From: an uncultured Loktanella sp.
Lineage (GTDB): Bacteria; Pseudomonadota; Alphaproteobacteria; Rhodobacterales; Rhodobacteraceae
Length of the DNA stretch: 23,986 bases
Direction of reading: 5' to 3'
NCBI GenBank assembly: GCA_913061335.1
Contig: CAJXTP010000013.1
Span: 1 to 23,986 of the forward strand
The first letter of the stretch is position 1, and each line of letters opens with the position of its first letter. Positions 6,081-13,877 of the stretch are shown one piece after another. Both the position numbers and the translations under genes were made by a program. The notes under the pieces were generated by a model, which saw only the letters and a list, made by a program, of their open reading frames with translations, was not told the origin of the DNA and searched no databases.

Positions 6081-7919
6081 ATGGCGAGCGCGAATAAACC
6101 CCGGTATTTTCTTTGGATTATTATGGGCCTTCTGGTCGTGGGTCTTCTGGGCTTTGGCACAGGTGGATTGTCTGGAAACCTGCGCACAGTCGGCAACGTA
6201 GGCGAAAAATCAATCACAGTTGCTGCCTATCAGCGTGCTTTGAACGAACAATTGCGTGGGTTCGAAGCGCAGGTCGGGACTTCAGTATCGTTTCTGCAAG
6301 CTCAGCAATTTGGATTAGACCAAGCTGCATTGTCGCAAGTCGTGACACTACGCACCTTGGATAATGAAGCTGCTCAATTGGGCATTTCCGTTGGCGATAC
6401 TCGCGTACGTGATGAAGTCCTGCGCGTGCAAGCGTTTCGCGGCATCGACGGTCAATTTGACCGCGAATCTTACCGTTTTGCGCTGCAACAATCGGGCATG
6501 ACCGAAACTGATTTCGAAGCAGGTATTCGTGAAGAAATTTCTCGTACACTTCTACAAGGCGCGGTTGTTGGCGGTATCCCTCTGCCCAATGCCTATGCCG
6601 AAGTCCTATCGCAGTTCATCGGTGAGGCCCGCAATATCACTTGGGCAACACTGACCGCAGATGCGTTGACAGCTCCAGTAGCCAGTCCGTCGGACGGCGA
6701 TCTGCAAACCTATTTTGACGCGAACCCAGCTGACTTTACCCAGCCGGAACTGCGTAACATTACATATGCTTCGCTGACGCCAAACATGATCCAAGACGAT
6801 GTCACAATAGACGAGACGGCGCTGCGCGCGCTCTATGATGAACGGATCGCTGATTTCGTCCGCCCAGAGCGCCGCTTGGTTGAACGCCTTGTGTTCGTTG
6901 ACGCTATCGCAGCCGATGCAGCCCTTGCATCCTTGGCCACTGGCGCGACATTCGAGGACTTGGTTGAAGCCCGCGGCCTTGATTTGGCCGATGTGGATTT
7001 GGGCGACGTGTCACAAGCTGACCTTGCATCAGCTGGCGATGCTGTTTTTGCTGCGACCCCCGGTGATGTGGTTGGCCCGATCAACACAACGCTTGGACCT
7101 GCGCTATTCCGGATGAACGCCGTTCTGGCCGCCGAAGAACAGACGTTTGAAGATGCATCCGGTGATCTGCGCGAAGAATTATCCGCCGCCCGTGCGACCC
7201 GCATTATCGAAGACGGCATCGACCGGATGAATGACCTTTTGGCAGGTGGCGCCGCCATAGAAGATCTGGCAGAACAGACTGACATGCAGCTTGGCCAGAT
7301 TGTCTGGTCTCAAGGCGGTCAAAACGACATTGCGGCTTACGAATCGTTCCGCTTGGCCGCGGCTACGGCTCAGACAGGTGATTTTGCCGCACTGACAGAC
7401 ATGGAAGACGGCGGCATCTTTGCGCTGCGTCTAGATAGCGTCACCGCACCCGCCTTGCGTGATTTTACGCAAGTTCGCGACGAAGTTGAGGCCGGATGGC
7501 GTGTGCAAGAAATACAAGTCGCAGTGCTGGCACAAGCTGAGGTCACCGCACAGGGCATCCTGCCGTTGACTGGTTTCGATACATTGGGGCTTGAGCCTGT
7601 CATTGAGCCTGGCCTGACGCGCCGCAGTTTTGTCGGAGGCACGCCGCCCACGTTCCTGCCTGATGTGTTTGAAATGTCGCTTGGCGAAGTCCGTGTTATC
7701 GACAACGGCACTGACGCCATCATTGTGCGTCTTGACGGTATTGCCGCACCCGACGCAAACGATGTGGCGACTGCCGCGGAAAAGCAACTCACCGCCGAAA
7801 CCGCAGCTGGGGGCATCAGCCAAGATATCTTTAGCGCGTTCTCAGCGGCAGTTCAAAATCGCACCGATGTTGTGATCAATCAGGCTGCGGTAAACGCAGT
7901 GAATGCCACCCTACAATAG
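6081..7919 (+). CDS. ppiD: PpiD/SurA-like periplasmic peptidyl-prolyl isomerase and chaperone
   Basis: A 612-residue protein with one N-terminal membrane anchor (about residues 9-27, FLWIIMGLLVVGLLGFG) and the rest periplasmic. About 30-190 is a SurA/PpiD-type N-terminal chaperone domain (VGEKSITVAAYQRALNEQLR, then FGLDQAALSQVV). About 265-360 looks like a parvulin-type domain (LVERLVFVD, GATFEDLV, GDVVGPINTTLGPALFRM), quite diverged. The length agrees with PpiD of E. coli (about 620). The family helps newly secreted proteins fold at the inner membrane. Isomerase activity is uncertain, because parvulin domains of PpiD proteins are often inactive. trpE starts 9 bases after the stop, so the two are probably co-transcribed; this pairing is usual in Rhodobacterales. 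Confidence 0.9.
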   Translation: MASANKPRYFLWIIMGLLVVGLLGFGTGGLSGNLRTVGNVGEKSITVAAYQRALNEQLRGFEAQVGTSVSFLQAQQFGLDQAALSQVVTLRTLDNEAAQLGISVGDTRVRDEVLRVQAFRGIDGQFDRESYRFALQQSGMTETDFEAGIREEISRTLLQGAVVGGIPLPNAYAEVLSQFIGEARNITWATLTADALTAPVASPSDGDLQTYFDANPADFTQPELRNITYASLTPNMIQDDVTIDETALRALYDERIADFVRPERRLVERLVFVDAIAADAALASLATGATFEDLVEARGLDLADVDLGDVSQADLASAGDAVFAATPGDVVGPINTTLGPALFRMNAVLAAEEQTFEDASGDLREELSAARATRIIEDGIDRMNDLLAGGAAIEDLAEQTDMQLGQIVWSQGGQNDIAAYESFRLAAATAQTGDFAALTDMEDGGIFALRLDSVTAPALRDFTQVRDEVEAGWRVQEIQVAVLAQAEVTAQGILPLTGFDTLGLEPVIEPGLTRRSFVGGTPPTFLPDVFEMSLGEVRVIDNGTDAIIVRLDGIAAPDANDVATAAEKQLTAETAAGGISQDIFSAFSAAVQNRTDVVINQAAVNAVNATLQ

Positions 7920-7928
7920 GCGAAAATT

Positions 7929-9434
7929 ATGGCCATTTCCCCTGCCTATGACGACTTTGCCCGCGCCTTTGATGCTGGTGAAAATCAAGTGGTCTATGCG
8001 CGCCTGACCGCCGATCTCGACACGCCCGTTTCCTTGATGATGAAGCTGGCAGACGCCGGCAAAAACGCGTTCATGCTGGAATCAGTAACCGGAGGAGAGA
8101 TTCGCGGTCGCTATTCCATTATCGGCATGAACCCCGATCTGATCTGGGAATGTCGCGGGGCCACAAGCCGTTTGAACCGCGATGCGCGGTTCAACGACGA
8201 CGGTTTCGCCCCTTGTGCCGATGATCCGTTGACCGCCCTGCGTGCTTTGATTGCCGAAAGCCGCATAGACTTACCTGTCGATCTGCCGAATGCCGCCGCT
8301 GGCCTGTTTGGGTATCTAGGCTATGATATGATCCGGCTCATTGAACACTTGCCCAATGTGAACCCAGACCCGTTAGGGCTGCCAGATGCGATTATGCTGC
8401 GCCCATCGGTGGTTGCGGTTCTGGACGGTGTCAAAGGCGACGTGATCCTTGTGTCACCTGCATGGGCAAAATCGGGCCTGACAGCCAAGGCCGCTTACGC
8501 CCAAGCCGCCGAACGTGTCATGGACGCCCAGCGTGCTCTTGATCGGGGACTGCCGGCGCAGCGCGCATTGTCAGAGGCAAGTGAAACCGCCGCCCCCGTT
8601 TCAAACTTCACGCATCAAGGCTATTTGGACGCGGTTGAGACCGCCAAAAATTACATTCGCGCTGGTGATATATTTCAGGTCGTCCCGTCGCAACGCTGGA
8701 CCCAAGACTTTCGTGAAACGCCGTTTTCGTTATACCGATCGCTGCGGCGCACAAACCCATCGCCTTACATGTTCTACTTTAATTTTGGCGGCTATCAGGT
8801 GATTGGCGCCAGCCCCGAAATTCTAGTGCAAGTCAAAGGGCCACAGGTCACGATCCGGCCCATTGCTGGCACCCGCCCACGCGGCGCAACGCCAGAAGAG
8901 GACGCGGCACTTGAGGCTGATCTGCTGGCCGATAAGAAAGAACTGGCCGAACATTTGATGCTGCTTGATCTGGGGCGCAATGACACCGGAAAAGTGTCTA
9001 AGATCGGGACTGTGAAACCAACTGAGCAATTCATCGTGGAACGCTATTCGCATGTCATGCATATTGTGTCGAATGTGGTTGGTGAATTGGCCGATGACCA
9101 AGATTGTCTGTCGGCATTTTTTGCGGGCATGCCTGCCGGAACCGTGTCCGGTGCGCCCAAAGTGCGCGCCATGGAAATCATTGACGAGCTAGAGCCTGAA
9201 AAACGCGGCGTGTATGGCGGCGGATGTGGGTATTTTAGCGCCAACGGCGATATGGATATGTGCATCGCGCTGCGCACCGCAGTTTTACAAGACGAAAAGC
9301 TGTATATTCAAGCGGGTGGCGGTGTTGTTTACGACAGCGACCCAGAGGCCGAATATCAAGAAACTGTGCATAAATCGAATGCCATTCGTAAAGCGGCCGC
9401 TGATGCCGCGATGTTTAGGGCCGGCGGAAACTAG
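7929..9434 (+). CDS. trpE: Anthranilate synthase component I
   Basis: A 501-residue enzyme subunit that with TrpG turns chorismate and glutamine (or ammonia) into anthranilate, the first committed step of tryptophan synthesis. The N-terminal feedback region is intact: FMLESVTGG (48-56) with RGRYS (59-63) is the LLES-type tryptophan-binding site. The chorismate domain shows IRPIAGTRPRG, LMLLDLGRND, RYSHVMHIVSNV, AGTVSGAPKVRAMEII and YGGGCGYFSANGDMDMCIALRTA in order. It is unfused: the glutaminase is a separate gene about 1.5 kb downstream, beyond an antisense gene. The ribosome site overlaps the ppiD stop (TAGGCG). No leader peptide or attenuator fits in the 9-base gap, so any tryptophan control must act upstream of ppiD or by feedback. 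Confidence 0.97.
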   Translation: MAISPAYDDFARAFDAGENQVVYARLTADLDTPVSLMMKLADAGKNAFMLESVTGGEIRGRYSIIGMNPDLIWECRGATSRLNRDARFNDDGFAPCADDPLTALRALIAESRIDLPVDLPNAAAGLFGYLGYDMIRLIEHLPNVNPDPLGLPDAIMLRPSVVAVLDGVKGDVILVSPAWAKSGLTAKAAYAQAAERVMDAQRALDRGLPAQRALSEASETAAPVSNFTHQGYLDAVETAKNYIRAGDIFQVVPSQRWTQDFRETPFSLYRSLRRTNPSPYMFYFNFGGYQVIGASPEILVQVKGPQVTIRPIAGTRPRGATPEEDAALEADLLADKKELAEHLMLLDLGRNDTGKVSKIGTVKPTEQFIVERYSHVMHIVSNVVGELADDQDCLSAFFAGMPAGTVSGAPKVRAMEIIDELEPEKRGVYGGGCGYFSANGDMDMCIALRTAVLQDEKLYIQAGGGVVYDSDPEAEYQETVHKSNAIRKAAADAAMFRAGGN

Positions 9435-9437
9435 GCA

Positions 9438-9455
9438 GATGGGTTAAAACCCATC
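9438..9455. terminator. Perfect hairpin between convergent trpE and yibQ-like genes
   Basis: GATGGGTT-AA-AACCCATC is an 8-base-pair perfect palindrome placed 3 bases after the trpE stop and 14 bases before the stop of the convergent gene. It is followed by CCTACG. It may serve as a bidirectional terminator although it lacks a long T run. The type GGGTTTTAACCC with CCTACG resembles small dispersed palindromes I recall from many proteobacterial genomes, so it could be a REP-like element. Confidence 0.55.
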
Positions 9456-9469
9456 CTACGCAACACCAC

Positions 9470-10861
9470 CTATTGTTGCGCTGAAAGCACCGCAGACACA
9501 GGTGCAACAGCCACCTGCCCTGCACGGTTTGCCGTTCCCCAGAGAACCAATGCGCTAATCGTATTTGGCCGCACCCGCGCCAAAAGCAACACGCCACTTT
9601 CTTGCCGTGCACGAAACGCCGCTTGATCCAAGAACCTGCGGATCACACGTGCGTCTTGGTCCTGCGCATCCAAATCCCGAAAGATCACGCCAGCAGGCAC
9701 ATCAGCCTGCTCAGCGGCCCGCAGCGCCATGTTCAACCCCTTGGAAACCGTCACAAGACCACGCCCATCTTCGGCCAGTCGTTCCATCGCTTGCTCCGTA
9801 ACAGCACGGTCGCTTTGCAAACCGCCATTGCCTGCATCCAACAACAACACGGTTTCGGGCAGAGTCGCAAATATAGCTTCAAGCGCGATTTCGACGTCCG
9901 TCGGTGTGGCATTCACTGGCAATGTCGATTGCACCCCAACCTCAATCCCTGCAGCGCGGTAGATTGCAAGTCGCTCTATTGCGCCATCCGTGGTCGGATC
10001 AAGAACAACGGTAACATCAAACGGAAGCGAGGCGACAGCCGCACTGGCCCCGCTCATGCTGCCGTCATCCATCAAGATGATACCGATCAGCGGCTTATTA
10101 TCGACGTTTTCAAAAACGGTTCCGTGCCGCACCAAAGCAGGCGCACTGAGATCAAGGATTGGCGTCGCATCAGCTTGTGTGACTGCACTATCTTCGGTGG
10201 TAATACGATTGACCTGCACCCGGCTGTCATCTGCGGGTAAAGACGAGGACGATGCTGCAACGGGATCTTCGACCGGTTCTTCTGGCTGTCGTTCGACAAT
10301 GGGCGCGTCGATTACGACAACAGTTGCTTGTGCTTTAGGGCCGCGTGGCTGCGGGATTGGAATGTTCAAAACCGGCTCTTCGTCAGCAACAATCACTGGC
10401 TTAGGAAGCGCTGCAGGTGTCGTTGATACTGTGATATCTTGCTCATTCGCAGGCACTTGCGGTGCAACGGACTGCGGATTGGGCAGCACTGGATCTTCGG
10501 CTGTCGCGTCGACGTTAAAGGCTGCAGTGATTTCCGGCGCAGAAAACAAATCAGAAACACCTGATGCTTGCGGCACATCAGCGGAGTCAGTGTCGGCCAA
10601 CAGCGGATTAGATTCGACGGTCGGCGCGGCTACAATCGGCGAAGATACACTTTCAACGTCAGGCGCAATCATTGTTGGGGCGACGTCTTGTGGGGCGGTC
10701 CCCGTAGACGTATCAGCTCGCGCAGTTTGTGGTGCGGACACCTGAGGCGCCTCTGGCGGCGAATTTCCCACAGGTTGTTCGAACGTCAATGACGCAACTG
10801 TCAAACTGGCACCGCCAATCACAGCCCCCCAAAAACCACCCGCTAGTAAACCTCTTAACAC
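9470..10861 (-). CDS. yibQ: Divergent polysaccharide deacetylase family protein (YibQ-like)
   Basis: A 463-residue protein. Residues 5-27 form a signal anchor (LLAGGFWGAVIGGASLTVAS). About 28-250 is a disordered Pro/Ala/Asp-rich periplasmic stretch. About 255-450 is the YibQ-type deacetylase-like domain (PLIGIILMDDGSMSGA at 257-272, VGVQSTLPVN, VLLLDAGNGGLQSD, VPAGVIFRDLDAQDQDARVIRRFL). Only the early DD pair resembles the usual metal site; the NNHMGS and GHP motifs are replaced by DAGNGG and ARVRP, so enzyme activity is doubtful. The start is GTG with AGGA 8 bases upstream. It lies antisense between trpE and trpG, the arrangement known as trpE(yibQ)trpGDC in Rhodobacter sphaeroides. Its function is not established. 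Confidence 0.87.
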   Translation of the reverse strand: MLRGLLAGGFWGAVIGGASLTVASLTFEQPVGNSPPEAPQVSAPQTARADTSTGTAPQDVAPTMIAPDVESVSSPIVAAPTVESNPLLADTDSADVPQASGVSDLFSAPEITAAFNVDATAEDPVLPNPQSVAPQVPANEQDITVSTTPAALPKPVIVADEEPVLNIPIPQPRGPKAQATVVVIDAPIVERQPEEPVEDPVAASSSSLPADDSRVQVNRITTEDSAVTQADATPILDLSAPALVRHGTVFENVDNKPLIGIILMDDGSMSGASAAVASLPFDVTVVLDPTTDGAIERLAIYRAAGIEVGVQSTLPVNATPTDVEIALEAIFATLPETVLLLDAGNGGLQSDRAVTEQAMERLAEDGRGLVTVSKGLNMALRAAEQADVPAGVIFRDLDAQDQDARVIRRFLDQAAFRARQESGVLLLARVRPNTISALVLWGTANRAGQVAVAPVSAVLSAQQ

Positions 10862-10902
10862 GCCAAATGTCCTTTGCGTTTGTCTTGTATGATCACATGG
10901 CC

Positions 10903-10966
10903 TTGACGCTGCCTTGCCACTCGTCCCATGTATGGCCCAATATACAGCGAGGTGTCCGATAATCGG
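10903..10966 (+). promoter_or_regulatory. Possible trpG promoter region
   Basis: Because yibQ is antisense, trpG-moeA needs a promoter in the 136 bases 10862-10997. Candidates are a -35-like TTGACG at 10903-10908 and a -10-like TATACA at 10941-10946, but their spacing (32 bases) excludes them as one pair. The palindrome CCGATAATCGG lies at 10956-10966. I can place the promoter here by gene order but cannot fix its elements. Confidence 0.35.
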
Positions 10967-10997
10967 TAGCCCCTAAATGACGACTTGGGCCAAAGAC

Positions 10998-11579
10998 ATG
11001 CTTCTTTTGATCGATAACTACGATAGCTTCACTTATAATCTGGTGCATTACCTCGGAGAACTGGGTGTCGACGTCGTTGTGCGCCGCAATGATGCGATTG
11101 ATGTGCAAGAGGCTATGGCGATGAACCCAGCGGGGATCATGCTTTCACCGGGTCCTTGCGATCCAGCGCAGGCGGGAATTTGCCTCGCTTTGACCGCAGC
11201 CGCCGCCGAGACTAAAACGCCGCTGATTGGCGTTTGTCTTGGGCATCAAACCATTGGCGAGGCATTTGGCGGTAAAGTCATTCGCGCAGGCGAAATCGTA
11301 CACGGCAAGATGGGCACGATGCACCACACTGGCAAAGGACTATTCGCAGACCTGCCAACCCCATTTGAGGCCACGCGCTATCATTCGTTAATCGTGGACC
11401 GCGAAACCCTGCCAGATTGCCTTGAGATCACCGCAGAGCTCGAAGACGGCATGATCATGGGCCTGCAGCACAAGACGTTGCCAATCCACGGGGTCCAGTT
11501 TCACCCTGAAAGCATTAAGTCAGAGCATGGTCACAAATTGCTCCAGAACTTCACAGATATCCTAAAGGTGCCCGCATGA
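10998..11579 (+). CDS. trpG: Anthranilate synthase component II (glutamine amidotransferase)
   Basis: A 193-residue class I glutamine amidotransferase that supplies ammonia to TrpE. Catalytic residues are in place: nucleophile Cys80 in GVCLGHQTIGEAFGG, His169 and Glu171 in GVQFHPESI. The N terminus MLLLIDNYDSFTYNLVHYLG is canonical, so I chose the ATG at 10998; an in-frame ATG seven codons earlier (10977) would add MTTWAKD. Neither has a strong ribosome site. The 3' end overlaps trpD by 4 bases (ATGA), suggesting translational coupling. It may also serve as PabA if the genome has no separate copy, which this window cannot show. Confidence 0.96.
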   Translation: MLLLIDNYDSFTYNLVHYLGELGVDVVVRRNDAIDVQEAMAMNPAGIMLSPGPCDPAQAGICLALTAAAAETKTPLIGVCLGHQTIGEAFGGKVIRAGEIVHGKMGTMHHTGKGLFADLPTPFEATRYHSLIVDRETLPDCLEITAELEDGMIMGLQHKTLPIHGVQFHPESIKSEHGHKLLQNFTDILKVPA

Positions 11580-12595
11580 GCAACGCAATGAAACCACTGA
11601 TCTACGCCGCCTCGGAAGGACCGCTTAGTCGCGCACAAGCCGAGATGGCATTTGAGGAATTGTTCAACGGCACTGCCACGCCAGCCCAGATGGGTGGGCT
11701 GTTGATGGCGATGCGTGCACGTGGCGAATCCGTGTCCGAATATGCCGCCGCCGCGGCCGTCATGCGGTCCAAGTGCAAACCGGTCAAAGCCCCCGAAGGC
11801 GCGATGGATATCGTCGGCACAGGCGGTGACGGTAAGGGCACTTTGAATATCTCGACCGCGACTGCTTTTGTTGTGGCAGGCGCAGGCGTGCCCGTCGCCA
11901 AACACGGCAATAAAAACCTATCGTCCCTGTCAGGCGCTGCAGATGCATTGGGCGAGATGGGCGTCAACGTTATGGTTGAACCAGAGGTCGTAGAGCGGGC
12001 AATCGCGCAGGCCGGTATCGGCTTTATGATGGCCCCAATGCACCACCCTGCAATACGTCACGTGATGCCAGTGCGTCAGGAATTGGGCTGTAAAACGATC
12101 TTTAACATATTGGGACCATTGACCAATCCCGCTGGAGTAAAACGTCAACTGACCGGTGCATTTGCGGTCGATCTGATTTTCCCGATGGCGGAAACGCTGT
12201 TGGCGTTGGGATCGGAAAAAGCATGGCTGGTTCACGGCGGTGACGGCACCGACGAGTTGGCAATCTCAGAAAAATCCGATGTCGCAGTTTTGGAGAACGG
12301 AAAAATCACAGGTCGTGAGGTTCATCCAGAAGACGCGGGCTTGCCTGTACATCCGTTCAGAGACATCTTGGGTGGCACGCCTGCCGAAAATGCCGTCGCA
12401 TTCCGCGCACTTTTGGATGGTCATCAGTCTGCATACCGCGACGCTGTGTTACTGAATGCCGCCGCTGCGTTGATCGTTGCTGATAAGGTGAACACATTGC
12501 CGGAAGGCGTTGAAATGGCACGTGAAAGCATCGACAGTGGTGCGGCCAAAACATGCCTCAAAAAGCTTGCTCAAATCACACAAGGTAAGTCATGA
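11576..12595 (+). CDS. trpD: Anthranilate phosphoribosyltransferase
   Basis: A 339-residue enzyme that joins anthranilate to PRPP, the second step of the tryptophan pathway. The PRPP-binding GTGGDGKGTLNIST (81-94) and the following AKHGNKNLSSLSG (108-120) are clear, as are MMAPMHHPAIRHVMPVRQELG and FNILGPLTNPAG. The second motif reads KHGNKNLSS where many homologues have KHGNRAxSS, a conservative change. Length is normal for the unfused enzyme. It overlaps trpG by 4 bases at the start and trpC by 4 bases at the end (ATGA at 12592-12595). Confidence 0.97.
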   Translation: MSNAMKPLIYAASEGPLSRAQAEMAFEELFNGTATPAQMGGLLMAMRARGESVSEYAAAAAVMRSKCKPVKAPEGAMDIVGTGGDGKGTLNISTATAFVVAGAGVPVAKHGNKNLSSLSGAADALGEMGVNVMVEPEVVERAIAQAGIGFMMAPMHHPAIRHVMPVRQELGCKTIFNILGPLTNPAGVKRQLTGAFAVDLIFPMAETLLALGSEKAWLVHGGDGTDELAISEKSDVAVLENGKITGREVHPEDAGLPVHPFRDILGGTPAENAVAFRALLDGHQSAYRDAVLLNAAAALIVADKVNTLPEGVEMARESIDSGAAKTCLKKLAQITQGKS

Positions 12596-13398
12596 ACGTT
12601 CTCGACAAAATCAAAGCCTATAAACTAGAAGACGTCGCATCCCGCAAAGCATCCGTGCCCATAGCAGATGTTGAAGCCCGCGCACGCGCCGCAAGCCCAA
12701 CCCGCGGCTTCGCCGACCGCTTGAAGGACGCATCCCGCTCCGGCTATGCGTTGATCGCAGAGATCAAAAAAGCAAGCCCGTCCAAGGGCTTGATCCGCGC
12801 AGATTTCGACCCACCTGCTTTGGCCAAAGCCTATGCAGATGGCGGTGCGACTTGCCTGTCGGTACTGACAGACGGCCCATCGTTTCAGGGTGACGACAGT
12901 TATTTGGTCGCGGCTCGCAACGCCGTAGATCTGCCTGCGCTGCGCAAAGATTTCATGTACGACACCTATCAAGTCGCCGAAGCTCGCGCGCTTGGGGCTG
13001 ACTGCATCCTGATCATTATGGCATCAGTTTCAGACATACAGGCCGCCGAGCTTGAAGACGCCGCATTTGGTTGGGGCATGGATGTTCTGATCGAGATCCA
13101 TAATGCCCCCGAATTAGAACGCGCTTGTGCATTGAAATCCCCCCTGATGGGCATCAACAATCGCAATCTTAAAACGTTTGAAACCTCACTTGATACCACG
13201 CGCACCCTGTCGAAAATGGTCCCCGCGGATCGGCTTATCGTCTGCGAAAGCGGGCTGTCCGGCCCCGATGAATTGGCAGATATGGCTCGTTATGGCGCAC
13301 GCACATTCCTCATCGGTGAAAGCCTTATGCGGCAAGACGACGTGGCCGCAGCCACGCGCAAATTGCTGGCAAACCCACTGACCGCAGGGGGCATGTAA
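12592..13398 (+). CDS. trpC: Indole-3-glycerol-phosphate synthase
   Basis: A 268-residue (beta/alpha)8 enzyme that closes the indole ring from carboxyphenylamino-deoxyribulose phosphate. Signatures: AEIKKASPSKGLI (56-68), LRKDFMYDTYQVAEARALGAD (117-137), LIEIHN (166-171), GINNRNLKTF (187-196), CESGLSG (218-224) and FLIGESLM near the end. It is unfused (no TrpF domain). trpF, trpB and trpA are not in this window, which is usual because they form a separate locus in this group. It overlaps trpD by 4 bases and shares one base with moaC. Confidence 0.97.
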   Translation: MNVLDKIKAYKLEDVASRKASVPIADVEARARAASPTRGFADRLKDASRSGYALIAEIKKASPSKGLIRADFDPPALAKAYADGGATCLSVLTDGPSFQGDDSYLVAARNAVDLPALRKDFMYDTYQVAEARALGADCILIIMASVSDIQAAELEDAAFGWGMDVLIEIHNAPELERACALKSPLMGINNRNLKTFETSLDTTRTLSKMVPADRLIVCESGLSGPDELADMARYGARTFLIGESLMRQDDVAAATRKLLANPLTAGGM

Positions 13399-13877
13399 TG
13401 GTTGATAAACTGTCTCATTTCGATTCTTCGGGCCAGGCCCACATGGTTGACGTGTCCGACAAGGCTGTAACCGACCGGATCGCAGTCGCCGAAGGCCATA
13501 TTACCATGACGCCTGAAACCTTGGCATTAGTCACCGAAGGACGCGCCACCAAAGGTGACGTACTTGGCATCGCACGGCTCGCGGGCATTATGGGCGCCAA
13601 AAAAACCGCTGACTTGATCCCGCTGTGCCATCCGCTGCCGATTACCAAAGTAACCGTGGACCTGACCCCCGACCCGACCCTACCCGGCATTCGGATTTGC
13701 GCCACCGTGAAAACCACTGGCCAAACGGGTGTCGAGATGGAAGCCCTGACCGCCGTATCCACCGCTGCGCTGACCGTGCACGACATGGTGAAAGCTGTGC
13801 AAAAGGATATGGAAATCGGTGGCATTCGCGTGACCCTAAAAGACGGCGGTAAATCCGGTCGGTTTGAAAATCAATGA
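13398..13877 (+). CDS. moaC: Cyclic pyranopterin monophosphate synthase
   Basis: A 159-residue enzyme acting after MoaA in molybdenum cofactor synthesis, making cyclic pyranopterin monophosphate. Catalytic residues known from E. coli appear with an offset of one: Lys52, His78 (LCHPL), Glu115 (GVEMEAL), Asp129 and Lys132 (VHDMVKA). The ATG overlaps the last base of the trpC stop, and the stop overlaps the moeA ATG (ATGA). It is therefore in one transcription unit with the trp genes, although the pathways are metabolically unrelated. moaA is not in this window. Confidence 0.97.
   Translation: MVDKLSHFDSSGQAHMVDVSDKAVTDRIAVAEGHITMTPETLALVTEGRATKGDVLGIARLAGIMGAKKTADLIPLCHPLPITKVTVDLTPDPTLPGIRICATVKTTGQTGVEMEALTAVSTAALTVHDMVKAVQKDMEIGGIRVTLKDGGKSGRFENQ

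Noticed and set aside
6833..7285. 150-residue minus-strand frame inside the ppiD-like gene
   Set aside because: Ser/Ala/Arg-rich low-complexity shadow of a high-GC third codon position.
7370..7816. 148-residue minus-strand frame inside the ppiD-like gene
   Set aside because: Same reason: composition of a codon-bias shadow, and the opposite strand is clearly coding.
7920..7928. trp leader peptide or attenuator before trpE
   Set aside because: Only 9 bases separate trpE from ppiD, so no leader can fit.
9990..10745. 251-residue plus-strand frame antisense to the YibQ-like gene
   Set aside because: Ser/Thr/Gly/Ala-rich repeats mirror the Pro/Ala/Asp-rich linker on the other strand. It is long only because that linker has no stop-forming codons.
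10977..10997. Seven extra codons at the start of trpG
   Set aside because: The canonical TrpG start MLLLIDNYDS falls at 10998, and the upstream ATG has no better ribosome site. Not excluded.
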